Source of the DNA: an uncultured bacterium
Lineage (GTDB): Bacteria; Patescibacteria; Microgenomatia; Levybacterales; UBA12049
Assembly (NCBI GenBank): GCA_946885425.1
Contig: CAMPGJ010000030.1
Span: forward strand, 1 to 10,880
Direction: 5' to 3'
Length of the DNA stretch: 10,880 bases
Shown here: positions 1 to 5,992 of the stretch, piece after piece
Layout of the letters: every line of letters starts with the position of its first letter
How positions within the stretch are numbered: the stretch's first letter is position 1
Position numbers and translations under genes: made by a program
The notes under the pieces: generated by a model
Databases searched by the model: none
What the model saw: the letters and a program-made list of their open reading frames with translations, nothing else
What the model was told of the DNA's origin: nothing

Positions 1-2
1 AT

Positions 3-446
3 CCCGCAGATTATAACTTTCCTTTTGATGGAAATGACCCCGAGAATAAAGATCCCCGATATACGGAGCTGACTGCGAGAGCAGATGCATTTTTTATTGT
101 CACCCCTGAATACAATCATAGTTTCCCCGGGACGTTGAAGCGGATGCTTGATAGTGAATTGAAAAATTATATCCATAAGCCAGTCGCTTTTGCTGGTGTT
201 TCTGATGGTATCTTTGGCGGAGCACGTGCGATAGAAGCTTTGGTCCATACTGTCAGAGAGATGGGCATGGCTGCTACATTTTCAGACGTTTATTTTCCGG
301 AAGTTCAGAATACATTTGATGAGAATGGTGAGCTGAAAGATGAAGCATATATAAAGCGTATAGAGCGGGGCTATACAGAACTCATCTGGATGGCCAAAGC
401 CCTAAAATACGGAAGAGAAAACCTCGGAGGCCCATACCACTCATGA
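3..446 (+). CDS. NADPH-dependent FMN reductase-like flavoprotein (5'-truncated by window edge)
   Basis: Reading frame 3 is open from the first base, so the gene begins before the window; 147 residues and a TGA stop are visible. The family (flavodoxin-like NAD(P)H:FMN/quinone reductases) transfers hydride from NAD(P)H through bound FMN in the cytosol. Seen here: the flavin-loop motif TPEYNHSFPGTLKRMLD at about visible residues 34-50, followed by the second conserved block VSDGIFGGARA (Gly-rich loop), in the order and spacing usual for the family. The N-terminal beta strand with the phosphate-binding loop lies upstream of the window. An internal ATG at 135 is not the start, because it would remove the flavin motif. 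The natural substrate (quinone, azo dye, chromate or free FMN) cannot be told from sequence. Family assignment is firm; precise function is not. Confidence 0.9.
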   Translation, partial: PADYNFPFDGNDPENKDPRYTELTARADAFFIVTPEYNHSFPGTLKRMLDSELKNYIHKPVAFAGVSDGIFGGARAIEALVHTVREMGMAATFSDVYFPEVQNTFDENGELKDEAYIKRIERGYTELIWMAKALKYGRENLGGPYHS

Positions 447-479
447 ATTGAAAGTTAAGAATTGAGAGTTGAGAATTGA
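445..479. repeat. Degenerate heptanucleotide tandem repeat (5 units)
   Basis: Starting inside the TGA stop codon of the reductase, five 7-bp units follow head to tail: GAATTGA, AAGTTAA, GAATTGA, GAGTTGA, GAATTGA (consensus RARTTRA). Three units are identical. It is non-coding and resembles the short heptanucleotide tandem repeats known from several bacteria, notably cyanobacteria. A second, different heptad tract lies at about 3688-3729, also at a gene's 3' end. Confidence 0.65.
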
Positions 480-521
480 GAAAAAGTATCTTGCAGTGAA
501 TTTGTTTATTGGATTATTATT

Positions 522-538
522 CTTGTTTGACAAACAAG
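522..538. promoter_or_regulatory. Perfect 7-bp palindrome over a -35 box (candidate operator)
   Basis: CTTGTTTGACAAACAAG is a perfect inverted repeat (7-bp arms, GAC centre) that completely covers the TTGACA -35 element (527-532) of the gene starting at 562. Its position suggests a repressor operator; no regulator gene is adjacent, so the binding protein is unknown. Confidence 0.45.
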
Positions 539-555
539 GAGGCTGAGCTTACAAT
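527..555 (+). promoter_or_regulatory. Near-consensus promoter giving a leaderless mRNA
   Basis: TTGACA (527-532), 17-bp spacer, TACAAT (550-555), then six bases and the ATG at 562. The -35 is a perfect match and the -10 is one base off consensus. Expected transcription start is at or next to the A of the start codon. The AAGGAGG at 536-542 lies inside the spacer, so it would not be in the mRNA. Confidence 0.7.
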
Positions 556-561
556 GCTGGC

Positions 562-1077
562 ATGGGAAAAGAATGGTATAAACCATCTGAAAGAGAAGTG
601 AGGAGATCGCAGGCAATTGGTTTTGTGGAGCGGGTTATGGCTGATCCGAAGCTTATTTTGGTAAAAAGCCATAGAATCGAGCTTCCTAATCCGTATAAAA
701 AAGCGGTGATTGATACGGCAGTCGATATTTCCTTCCTTTCCCCGGATCAGATAAAAGATGAAGCACATAAGCTCGATGAATGGGCAAAAGATTCCGGTTA
801 CGCACAGAACCAAACAAATGGGAAGCCGCTTATTGAACAAACCGAACAGCATGAGTATATGATGAGAGATACTTTGAAGAATATTTTGCCTGATTCTGAA
901 ATTGCATTAAGAACCAACACACTGTTAAAACAGCGTGTACTTAAAAGGAAGATAGAAAAATTGTTGTCTGAGGCTGAGCATAATGGTGACTTTCAGAAGG
1001 ATCAAACAAAAACAGCTTTAGCCACAAACATCTGTATTCACGCAGTAAACGAACTTAGATCAAAAATTAACACTTAA
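562..1077 (+). CDS. Hypothetical protein, 171 aa, charged and helical
   Basis: I do not recognise a family. The protein has no signal peptide or membrane segment and is rich in Lys/Glu/Gln, suggesting a soluble, mainly helical cytosolic protein. The N-terminal third (to about residue 60) is basic and may hold strands; residues 60-171 look like a run of helices, with a KRKIEKLLSEAEHNGDF stretch near residue 130. Only two cysteines or fewer occur and no catalytic motif is visible. The ATG at 562 is chosen because an in-frame TGA lies 15 bases upstream and a near-consensus promoter ends six bases before it. It is monocistronic: it runs into the oppositely oriented protease gene with a 15-bp gap. 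The palindrome over its -35 box suggests repression by an unknown factor. Confidence 0.75.
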   Translation: MGKEWYKPSEREVRRSQAIGFVERVMADPKLILVKSHRIELPNPYKKAVIDTAVDISFLSPDQIKDEAHKLDEWAKDSGYAQNQTNGKPLIEQTEQHEYMMRDTLKNILPDSEIALRTNTLLKQRVLKRKIEKLLSEAEHNGDFQKDQTKTALATNICIHAVNELRSKINT

Positions 1078-1092
1078 TTTTGACTACCCTCT

Positions 1093-3141
1093 CTAGTCTC
1101 CCCCTCGTGAAGGAAATGAAGCCGTTGTGAGTTCTTCAGTGGGAGTAGGCTCCTCAGTTGGCGTAGGCTCTTCAGTGGGAGTGGGTTCTTCTGTTGGGGT
1201 AGGCTCCTCAGTTGGAGTGGGCTCTTCAGTGAGCGTTGGTACTTCTGTTGGTGCTAGTGTTGGTATAGGTGTATTTACGGGTGTTGGTGCCGGTACCGGG
1301 GCTGGTTGGGGAGTGCCAAAAAGAATTGTTAATAGCTGCGTAAGGATGCCGCCAATATGTTGTATCAAGCCTGTTTGTATACAATGGTTCTGTTTTTTTG
1401 ACTTAGTGTTCGGTCTATCTTTTTGATGGTTTTTCCAGTTTTTGTGTCTGTACCCTTGCCCTCGACCTCCGCCACCATTTCCTCTATTGGAGAATGAGGA
1501 AAGAAGCCCTGTTTTATCGGTGGGGCAGCTTTTGTTTTTGGTAATTGTTTTTAATATATCTGCAATATTTATTGGGAGGTTAGCTGAAGGGGTGGGTATT
1601 TTGGGAGGTACTGTAGGTAATGGTGATGGAGAAATAGTAACGCAGGCTCCCAAACAGGTAAAGGTAGGTACAGGTCCTGTGGGGGTCGGGGAATGAATAA
1701 TATCAGTTGGCAGAGCTGTTGTAGGTCCATTTGTAGGATTCGTCTGAGTTGGAATTGTAGTAGGTGGATTGGTAGGTACTGTCGGTACGGTAGTAGGACT
1801 GACTTCATTAGCTCCTACCGCTTTGGCAGCATTTATTCTTCCATGCTCCCAATATGTGCCTGTTCCGGGAATTTTATCTGCCGTAGTATAAAGTCTTTGA
1901 GCGACTGCTGCATTAGAGGTGCCGTACTGTGATGCCCATACTAGTCCTGCAACACCGCTGACTATTGGAGCTGCCATAGAAGTTCCTGATAAAAAATCAT
2001 TGTTCATTTGGACATTTTCGCTTTGCAGAGTAAACGCGTGATTAGGAAATGTCGACATCATGTTGACTCCAGGTGCTGTTACTTTTACCCAAGTCCCTCT
2101 GGTAGAGAATGAAGCAAGTAAATCTCTATTATCAGTGGCAGCAACTGACACTACAGAATCAAATGATCCCGGATAAGTCATAATGGTGTTGCCTTCGTTT
2201 CCTGCGGATGATACAACAACTACACCCTTTCCAATAGCGTATGCCACGGCATCTTGCATGGTTTGGGTGGGAATAGTTCCTCCTGCGCTTATGTTGATAA
2301 CTTTTGCTCCCTGGTCGGCTGCCCATACCATAGCTGCTGCCACATTTGAGGAAGATCCTGTACCCTGGTCATTTAGAGCTTTAGCGATAAGCAATTTGCA
2401 TTCTGGGCATACACCGGTTATGCCCTGGCTATTATTTCCCAGCGCGGCAATAGCTCCGGCAACATGGGTGCCATGACCAAACATATCTTCTATAGAGTTG
2501 GTAATATACACTTTTTGTCCTACTATTTGTCCCGCGAAGTCAGGGTGAGAAAGGCTAATTCCAGAATCGATGACTGCGACTTTCACATTGGTACCCTTGG
2601 TAACATTCCACGCCATTTCTGCTTTTACGTCAGCACCTGTAGTCCCTGCGGCATTTTTGATTGCCTGACCTTTATTGGATAATCCCCATTGCGAGGTATA
2701 TAGCGGATCGTTTGGGACAAAATCAGCTTGGATCTCATAATCAGGTTCGGCATCTTCTACCAAATTGTCACTGGACAGCTTTTTTACAATAAAATCTTCT
2801 TGTCCCGCGGGGACTTGGATCACATATCGATGAAGAGCTTCTATTTTAGAAATTATTTTTCCTTGATATGGCTGGAGGTAGGTTGTGATTTGTTGGTCTG
2901 TGACATTTGATTTGAATTTTACAACAATCTGTCCCTCTATCTGTTTTCCGGAGTCTGATGGCTTAGGAACAAGATTATCAACTTTTTGCGTGCTCTGTGG
3001 TGGAGCAATAGCTTCTTCTTTTTGTGGAGAGGGTGATGGTGGTCGTGAAGCGAGAGTGAAACCGATGAAAAGTATGAAGATTATTCCTAAAATCCCCAAT
3101 AGTTTAATCTTTGTGGGTAAGATTTTCCATTTATTTTTCAT
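1093..3141 (-). CDS. Exported subtilisin-family (S8) serine protease with Pro/Thr-rich C-terminal tail
   Basis: 682 aa. Residues 12-31 form a hydrophobic signal/anchor segment. Residues about 65-140 match an I9-type pro-region that folds and inhibits the protease until cleaved. Residues 145-440 are the peptidase S8 domain: catalytic Asp192 (AVIDSG), His223 (GHGTHVAG), oxyanion Asn315 (SSAGNEG) and Ser388 (SGTSMAAP), all present, so it should be active outside the membrane. A CPEC pair (Cys245, Cys248) lies where related proteases often carry a disulfide. Beyond residue 447 come two Pro/Thr-rich linkers flanking a Gly/Arg/Lys-rich basic module (about 551-586), then TEEPTP repeats to near the end. 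No LPXTG or dockerin is seen. ATG at 3141 is preceded by AAGAAGAG, a poor ribosome site, and a TTGACA promoter. Substrate unknown; scavenging or surface-protein processing are both possible. Confidence 0.95.
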   Translation of the reverse strand: MKNKWKILPTKIKLLGILGIIFILFIGFTLASRPPSPSPQKEEAIAPPQSTQKVDNLVPKPSDSGKQIEGQIVVKFKSNVTDQQITTYLQPYQGKIISKIEALHRYVIQVPAGQEDFIVKKLSSDNLVEDAEPDYEIQADFVPNDPLYTSQWGLSNKGQAIKNAAGTTGADVKAEMAWNVTKGTNVKVAVIDSGISLSHPDFAGQIVGQKVYITNSIEDMFGHGTHVAGAIAALGNNSQGITGVCPECKLLIAKALNDQGTGSSSNVAAAMVWAADQGAKVINISAGGTIPTQTMQDAVAYAIGKGVVVVSSAGNEGNTIMTYPGSFDSVVSVAATDNRDLLASFSTRGTWVKVTAPGVNMMSTFPNHAFTLQSENVQMNNDFLSGTSMAAPIVSGVAGLVWASQYGTSNAAVAQRLYTTADKIPGTGTYWEHGRINAAKAVGANEVSPTTVPTVPTNPPTTIPTQTNPTNGPTTALPTDIIHSPTPTGPVPTFTCLGACVTISPSPLPTVPPKIPTPSANLPINIADILKTITKNKSCPTDKTGLLSSFSNRGNGGGGRGQGYRHKNWKNHQKDRPNTKSKKQNHCIQTGLIQHIGGILTQLLTILFGTPQPAPVPAPTPVNTPIPTLAPTEVPTLTEEPTPTEEPTPTEEPTPTEEPTPTEEPTPTEELTTASFPSRGGD
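1130..1255 (-). repeat. 18-bp tandem repeat encoding TEEPTP-type units (about 7 copies)
   Basis: Seven successive 18-bp blocks encode the acidic Pro/Thr tail of the S8 protease. Copies differ mostly at silent positions, so the peptide is kept while the DNA has drifted; the two outermost copies are degenerate. Copy number is likely variable between strains. Confidence 0.85.
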
Positions 3142-3150
3142 TCTCTTCTT

Positions 3151-3179
3151 AGACTAGTTCAAATAGAGGAGTATGTCAA
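3151..3179 (-). promoter_or_regulatory. Promoter of the S8 protease gene
   Basis: On the minus strand a perfect TTGACA (3179-3174) is followed by a 17-bp spacer and TAGTCT (3156-3151, weak -10), nine bases before the ATG. Predicted leader is 0-3 nt. The -35 is strong, the -10 only half matches. Confidence 0.4.
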
Positions 3180-3184
3180 TAAAT

Positions 3185-3217
3185 CCAGAGCCTCTCATGT
3201 GGTTTTCTGGAGGCTGG
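3185..3217 (-). terminator. Weak imperfect hairpin downstream of the 132-aa gene
   Basis: On the minus strand CCAGCCTC can pair with GAGG-CT-CTGG (two-base bulge, 15-nt loop), followed by ATTTATT. It sits 10 bp after the stop of the gene ending at 3228 and just before the protease promoter. The long loop and short T tract make it a doubtful terminator. Confidence 0.25.
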
Positions 3218-3227
3218 TATTGCTGTC

Positions 3228-3626
3228 CTATTTTAGGTGTGGTTTAAGGAGAGAATAAAGATTCCCGACACTTTCGGTATGATTCATGTGCTCGATTTTG
3301 TCTTTTTTTAGTCGTCTTTTTAGATCACCGAGCAAAATCTCCCATTTGTCATGGTCGGTAAATCTCCTGGAAATAATTCTAAAGAAAGGAGGTTTATTCG
3401 CCAGGTAGACTTCCATAAAGGCTGAATTTCTATCTATAACGAATTTCAGCATAATGTTATTCCCAATGGGAAAAATATCAAGCCAATCATCTTTCAGCTT
3501 AATCCCCACAAACCGCACATTCATCTGTCCATCCCGTACTCCTTCCACCATCCAAGGCGAAGCCTTCGTAACCATATCTGCAAGCTTTAAATTATGAATT
3601 AGTTGGTCAACGAAAGATTTTGACAT
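3228..3626 (-). CDS. Hypothetical protein, 132 aa
   Basis: No family recognised. It has no signal peptide or membrane segment. From the middle, beta-type stretches (for example MNVRFVGIKLKDDWLDIFP and NIMLKFVIDRNSAFMEVYL) suggest a small alpha+beta fold; the C-terminal third is basic (KRRLKKDK) and helical. An in-frame ATG at 3641 would add five residues, but TATAAT lies exactly six bases before the ATG at 3626 and would fall inside the longer reading frame, so 3626 is preferred. The gene is followed by a weak hairpin and then the protease gene on the same strand, each with its own promoter. It could be a small regulator or nucleic-acid-binding protein, but nothing shows this directly. Confidence 0.7.
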   Translation of the reverse strand: MSKSFVDQLIHNLKLADMVTKASPWMVEGVRDGQMNVRFVGIKLKDDWLDIFPIGNNIMLKFVIDRNSAFMEVYLANKPPFFRIISRRFTDHDKWEILLGDLKRRLKKDKIEHMNHTESVGNLYSLLKPHLK

Positions 3627-3632
3627 GGAAAT

Positions 3633-3638
3633 ATTATA
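3633..3638 (-). promoter_or_regulatory. Consensus -10 box (TATAAT) placed for leaderless start at 3626
   Basis: Perfect TATAAT on the minus strand, six bases before the ATG at 3626. At 17-bp spacing the -35 would be ATGGAA (3661-3656), a poor match, so activation or a -10-driven promoter is possible. Confidence 0.5.
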
Positions 3639-3687
3639 CATATTTATTCTCTATTTTCCATCTATTTATTTGAACAGTTGAGTTTTT

Positions 3688-3729
3688 TGAATTTGTTTCG
3701 GATTTCGTGCTTTGGATTTCGAGTTTATT
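3688..3729. repeat. Second degenerate heptanucleotide tract
   Basis: Approximate 7-bp periodic units TGAATTT, GTTTCGG, ATTTCGT, GCTTTGG, ATTTCGA, GTTTATT lie between two minus-strand genes and reach the stop codon of the gene ending at 3728. More degenerate than the tract at 445-479 and with a different unit. Confidence 0.4.
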
Positions 3730-4081
3730 ATCTTCTTAGTGGGAGAGCAGTGGGTGAAACAAAAGGGGTTGCCGATACACTAGAAGTTGGAGATAGCGGA
3801 GCAACTGTGGGTGTGGCTATGATGGGGAAGAGTTCTTCCATTTTTAGGGATTTTTCGCTGGGGAAGAATGTATCATAGATACCAAAAGCGCAGACTATGG
3901 AGAACCAAATGACAAGAATTTTCTTCCATAGAGGCATAGTTTTCCAGGTTTTGCGAGGTTTTTGAGGCTGTTCATCTTTGGTATGCCCAATCTCAAATGA
4001 CCGCTCTTCACTAGTATCTTCTTTTGTTGTATGAGGCGCACCAATAGGTTTGTCTTCAACATTACTTTTATGATGTTCCAT
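3728..4081 (-). CDS. Hypothetical one-pass membrane protein, 117 aa, with Pro/Thr/Ser tail
   Basis: The N-terminal 45 residues are polar and charged (many His, Glu, Lys), followed by KTWKTMPLWKK and one membrane helix at about residues 51-70 (ILVIWFSIVCAFGIY). The remaining 47 residues are rich in Pro, Thr and Ser and should lie outside the membrane. This is the same cytoplasmic-head, helix, PT-linker plan as the protein at 8107-8811, but without a folded outer domain, so it may be a stub or an assembly/anchor protein. The frame is open further upstream to 4330, but that would overlap the divergent gene at 4200, and TTGACT-N17-TACTAT ends six bases before the ATG at 4081, which fixes the start. 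Function unknown. Confidence 0.75.
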   Translation of the reverse strand: MEHHKSNVEDKPIGAPHTTKEDTSEERSFEIGHTKDEQPQKPRKTWKTMPLWKKILVIWFSIVCAFGIYDTFFPSEKSLKMEELFPIIATPTVAPLSPTSSVSATPFVSPTALPLRR

Positions 4082-4087
4082 ATTAAG

Positions 4088-4116
4088 ATAGTAACGAGGA
4101 GGAACATATAAGTCAA
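4088..4116 (-). promoter_or_regulatory. Promoter of the membrane protein gene, leaderless geometry
   Basis: Minus strand: TTGACT (4116-4111), exactly 17 bp, TACTAT (4093-4088), six bases, ATG at 4081. Both boxes are one base off consensus. The complementary strand reads GAGGAGG at 4095-4102, but it faces no start codon. Confidence 0.65.
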
Positions 4117-4158
4117 GTTTGCAGATAAAAGATGTTTTTGTTACTAAAATGTTAGATA

Positions 4159-4187
4159 TTGCCTTTACTATATAAAAATGGTATCTT
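4159..4187 (+). promoter_or_regulatory. Candidate promoter of the RNB-L15 / AlkD unit
   Basis: TTGCCT (4159-4164), 17 bp, TATCTT (4182-4187); the ATG at 4200 follows 12 bases later, giving a leader of about five bases. An alternative -10 (TACTAT, 4166-4171) lies just upstream. The start has no Shine-Dalgarno sequence. It diverges from the 4081 promoter across a 118-bp gap. Confidence 0.4.
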
Positions 4188-4199
4188 AATGTTGAGCTT

Positions 4200-5990
4200 A
4201 TGGCCATGGGACCCGAAGGCAGAAGATTTACCCCCACGCCCTCTTCCGAGGTAAAAAGAGGCCGACGTGAAACACTACCCATTGAAGAAAGACCACTTGT
4301 ACGAGGTGTTTCTGTTGATTCAAATGACACAAGAGAAGCAAAAAGGACAAAACACCGGGATGATGCTTTTTGGATGGAGCGGACACCAACCGGTTATGAC
4401 TTGATAGTCTCGATAACGGATGTTGCTGCCGCAGTTCCTCATAATTCCGCTTTTGATCTCCGAGCCCGGAGAAACGATAAAAAGGGAGCAATGCTCCGCC
4501 CTTTTGGTGGTAAAGATCTGAGAGATACGGAGGTTGGATTGACGAGTAATGCAGAAAGACTTTCAGTGAGCACGACTTTTTCTCTTGATAATAATTTTGA
4601 TATTGTTGGTGCTCCAAAGTTCGAATTGACAAGGATTAAGTTGGAAACCCGTGGTGAATTGGCACATGAAGAGGTGACAGACCTTATGCAGGACCCGGAT
4701 CATGAAATGTCCCGTATGTTTAGGGATCTAGCGACAGCAGCTGTGAATCTTCGCGAAAGGAGAGAGCATAAGGGGGCAATTCCTAGCACAAAACTTCCTC
4801 CTGATCGTGATTGGCAACGGACGAATGAGGGAACCATAAAGCTCGATAGATATGATGACCCCATATTACCGAATATTATGGTTCAAGAGATTATGGATCT
4901 CAATAATGCAGCTGGCACGTCATATATTATCGAAAGGAATTATCCTGCAATATTTAAGGGAAGAGATCTGAGGGATGGTCAGACGCAGCGGGAAGAAATA
5001 ATTGACGATTTAGATAGTAGGAAAGAACATCTTTCTCAGCGTAAATATAAAGAAGAGGTAGAATGGCTAATTGGTACACAAACAGAATCGTTCTATTCTC
5101 CTTTCCCCGAGCTAAATGTTGTGTTAAATGAACCTCATGCTCAAAATTCATCACCCATGAGAAAGTATGATGCGCTTATTAACCAGAGAGTATTGATAGC
5201 TGCTATCAAAGGAGAACCACCACCATATTCCGCAGTGGATTTAAATAGAATATGCCGCAGATTGAATTCTTCTCCTGAGTTAAATCATATTCATCCCGGA
5301 GAAAGAGTTTCGACAGAAGTACCAAAAGGAATAACTAAAGATCAGCGGATCCAGAGAAAGCTAAAAGCAGAGTTGAAAGATAAAGAATATACCGGTGAAA
5401 AATTTCAAGAACTTAAAATACGGACTGAGCGAAGAAAAGCTGAGCATAAGCGTTTAGTAGGAGATGAAAAGTTGATGGATGGATTGCTAGGGATTGAAGA
5501 TAGGTTAAAAGATAAATCATCCACGAAAGTAGTATATAGAAGGGTTAAAAATATTGGTCCACGTGGTGAAAGAATACCTGTAAATGGAAGAGAAAGGAGT
5601 AATGGAAAAGTAAAGGACGTAGAGATTTTTCCAGGAAAGAAAAAAGAAGATGGCCCATGCATTGTGAGTATTAATACTCTAAATAAATTTAAAGGCGACA
5701 GTGTGACGGTAGATTCGCTAATCGAGCAAGGTTTCGTTTCCGAAATCGCACGGGAGACAGGTGTAAGAATTCATGGGACCGGAAGGTTAAAGAAGGGGAT
5801 TGAGATCATCGGGATTTCAATGACGAAAAATGCAGCTGAGAAAGTAAAGAGAGTAGGAGGTTCTTTGCATGATGTACCAAAATCTGAAAGAGCTGTGAAG
5901 ATACAGGAGCTATCTGCCGCAAAAGCAGAAGCAAATATAAAAAAGAAGAACGGCGACAAGAGATGGTGGGATAAGAGTGCTAATATATAA
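4200..5990 (+). CDS. RNase II/R-family (RNB domain) protein fused to an L15-like C-terminal domain
   Basis: 596 aa, no signal peptide. Residues about 33-360 follow the RNase II/R catalytic (RNB) domain in order: the metal-site region (Asp40 ... Asp54-Asp55), DLIVSITDVAAAVPHNSAFD (67-86), NIMVQEIMDLNNAAGTSYI (225-243), and SSPMRKYDALINQRVLIAAI (317-336) with Arg321, very close to the RNase II block TSPIRKY...INHR. Glu360 aligns with a conserved RNase II glutamate. The cold-shock domains before RNB and the S1 domain after it are missing. Instead, a charged linker (365-445) leads to residues about 485-556, which match the C-terminal domain of ribosomal protein L15 (INTLNKFKGDSVTVDSLIEQ, then VRIHGTGRL, then MTKNAAEKVKRVGG). 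The metal site is altered: the second Asp is Glu46 or lost and a basic KRTKHR insert precedes the DD pair. It may be a weakened or binding-only RNase attached to the ribosome or rRNA. The start is uncertain between 4200 and 4206. Confidence 0.8.
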   Translation: MAMGPEGRRFTPTPSSEVKRGRRETLPIEERPLVRGVSVDSNDTREAKRTKHRDDAFWMERTPTGYDLIVSITDVAAAVPHNSAFDLRARRNDKKGAMLRPFGGKDLRDTEVGLTSNAERLSVSTTFSLDNNFDIVGAPKFELTRIKLETRGELAHEEVTDLMQDPDHEMSRMFRDLATAAVNLRERREHKGAIPSTKLPPDRDWQRTNEGTIKLDRYDDPILPNIMVQEIMDLNNAAGTSYIIERNYPAIFKGRDLRDGQTQREEIIDDLDSRKEHLSQRKYKEEVEWLIGTQTESFYSPFPELNVVLNEPHAQNSSPMRKYDALINQRVLIAAIKGEPPPYSAVDLNRICRRLNSSPELNHIHPGERVSTEVPKGITKDQRIQRKLKAELKDKEYTGEKFQELKIRTERRKAEHKRLVGDEKLMDGLLGIEDRLKDKSSTKVVYRRVKNIGPRGERIPVNGRERSNGKVKDVEIFPGKKKEDGPCIVSINTLNKFKGDSVTVDSLIEQGFVSEIARETGVRIHGTGRLKKGIEIIGISMTKNAAEKVKRVGGSLHDVPKSERAVKIQELSAAKAEANIKKKNGDKRWWDKSANI

Positions 5991-5992
5991 AC

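Noticed and set aside
536..542. AAGGAGG as the Shine-Dalgarno of the gene at 562 (or of a 15-codon reading frame at 554-601)
   Set aside because: It is 19 bases from ATG 562, too far, and lies in the spacer of a near-perfect promoter whose transcript would start after it. The 15-codon frame has no other support.
1082..1098. GACTA-N7-TAGTC hairpin between convergent genes as a two-way terminator
   Set aside because: Only five AT-rich base pairs and no proper T tract on either side.
1127..1426. Plus-strand reading frame of Ser/Val/Gly repeats opposite the protease tail
   Set aside because: It is the antisense shadow of the 18-bp repeat coding for TEEPTP units; no promoter or homology.
3678..3692. 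15-mer TTGAGTTTTTTGAAT shared with 10282-10296
   Set aside because: AT-rich and T-run based; a single exact 15-mer match in 10.9 kb of AT-rich DNA is not strong evidence of a repeat family.
4178..4189. ATG-GTA-TCT-TAA mini-reading frame after TACTAT with six-base spacing (leader peptide?)
   Set aside because: It matches the leaderless geometry, but with three codons and no good -35 box it can be chance.
4082..4330. N-terminal extension of the 117-aa membrane protein up to 4330
   Set aside because: It would overlap the RNB-L15 gene on the other strand and run through the promoter; the added residues show no domain.
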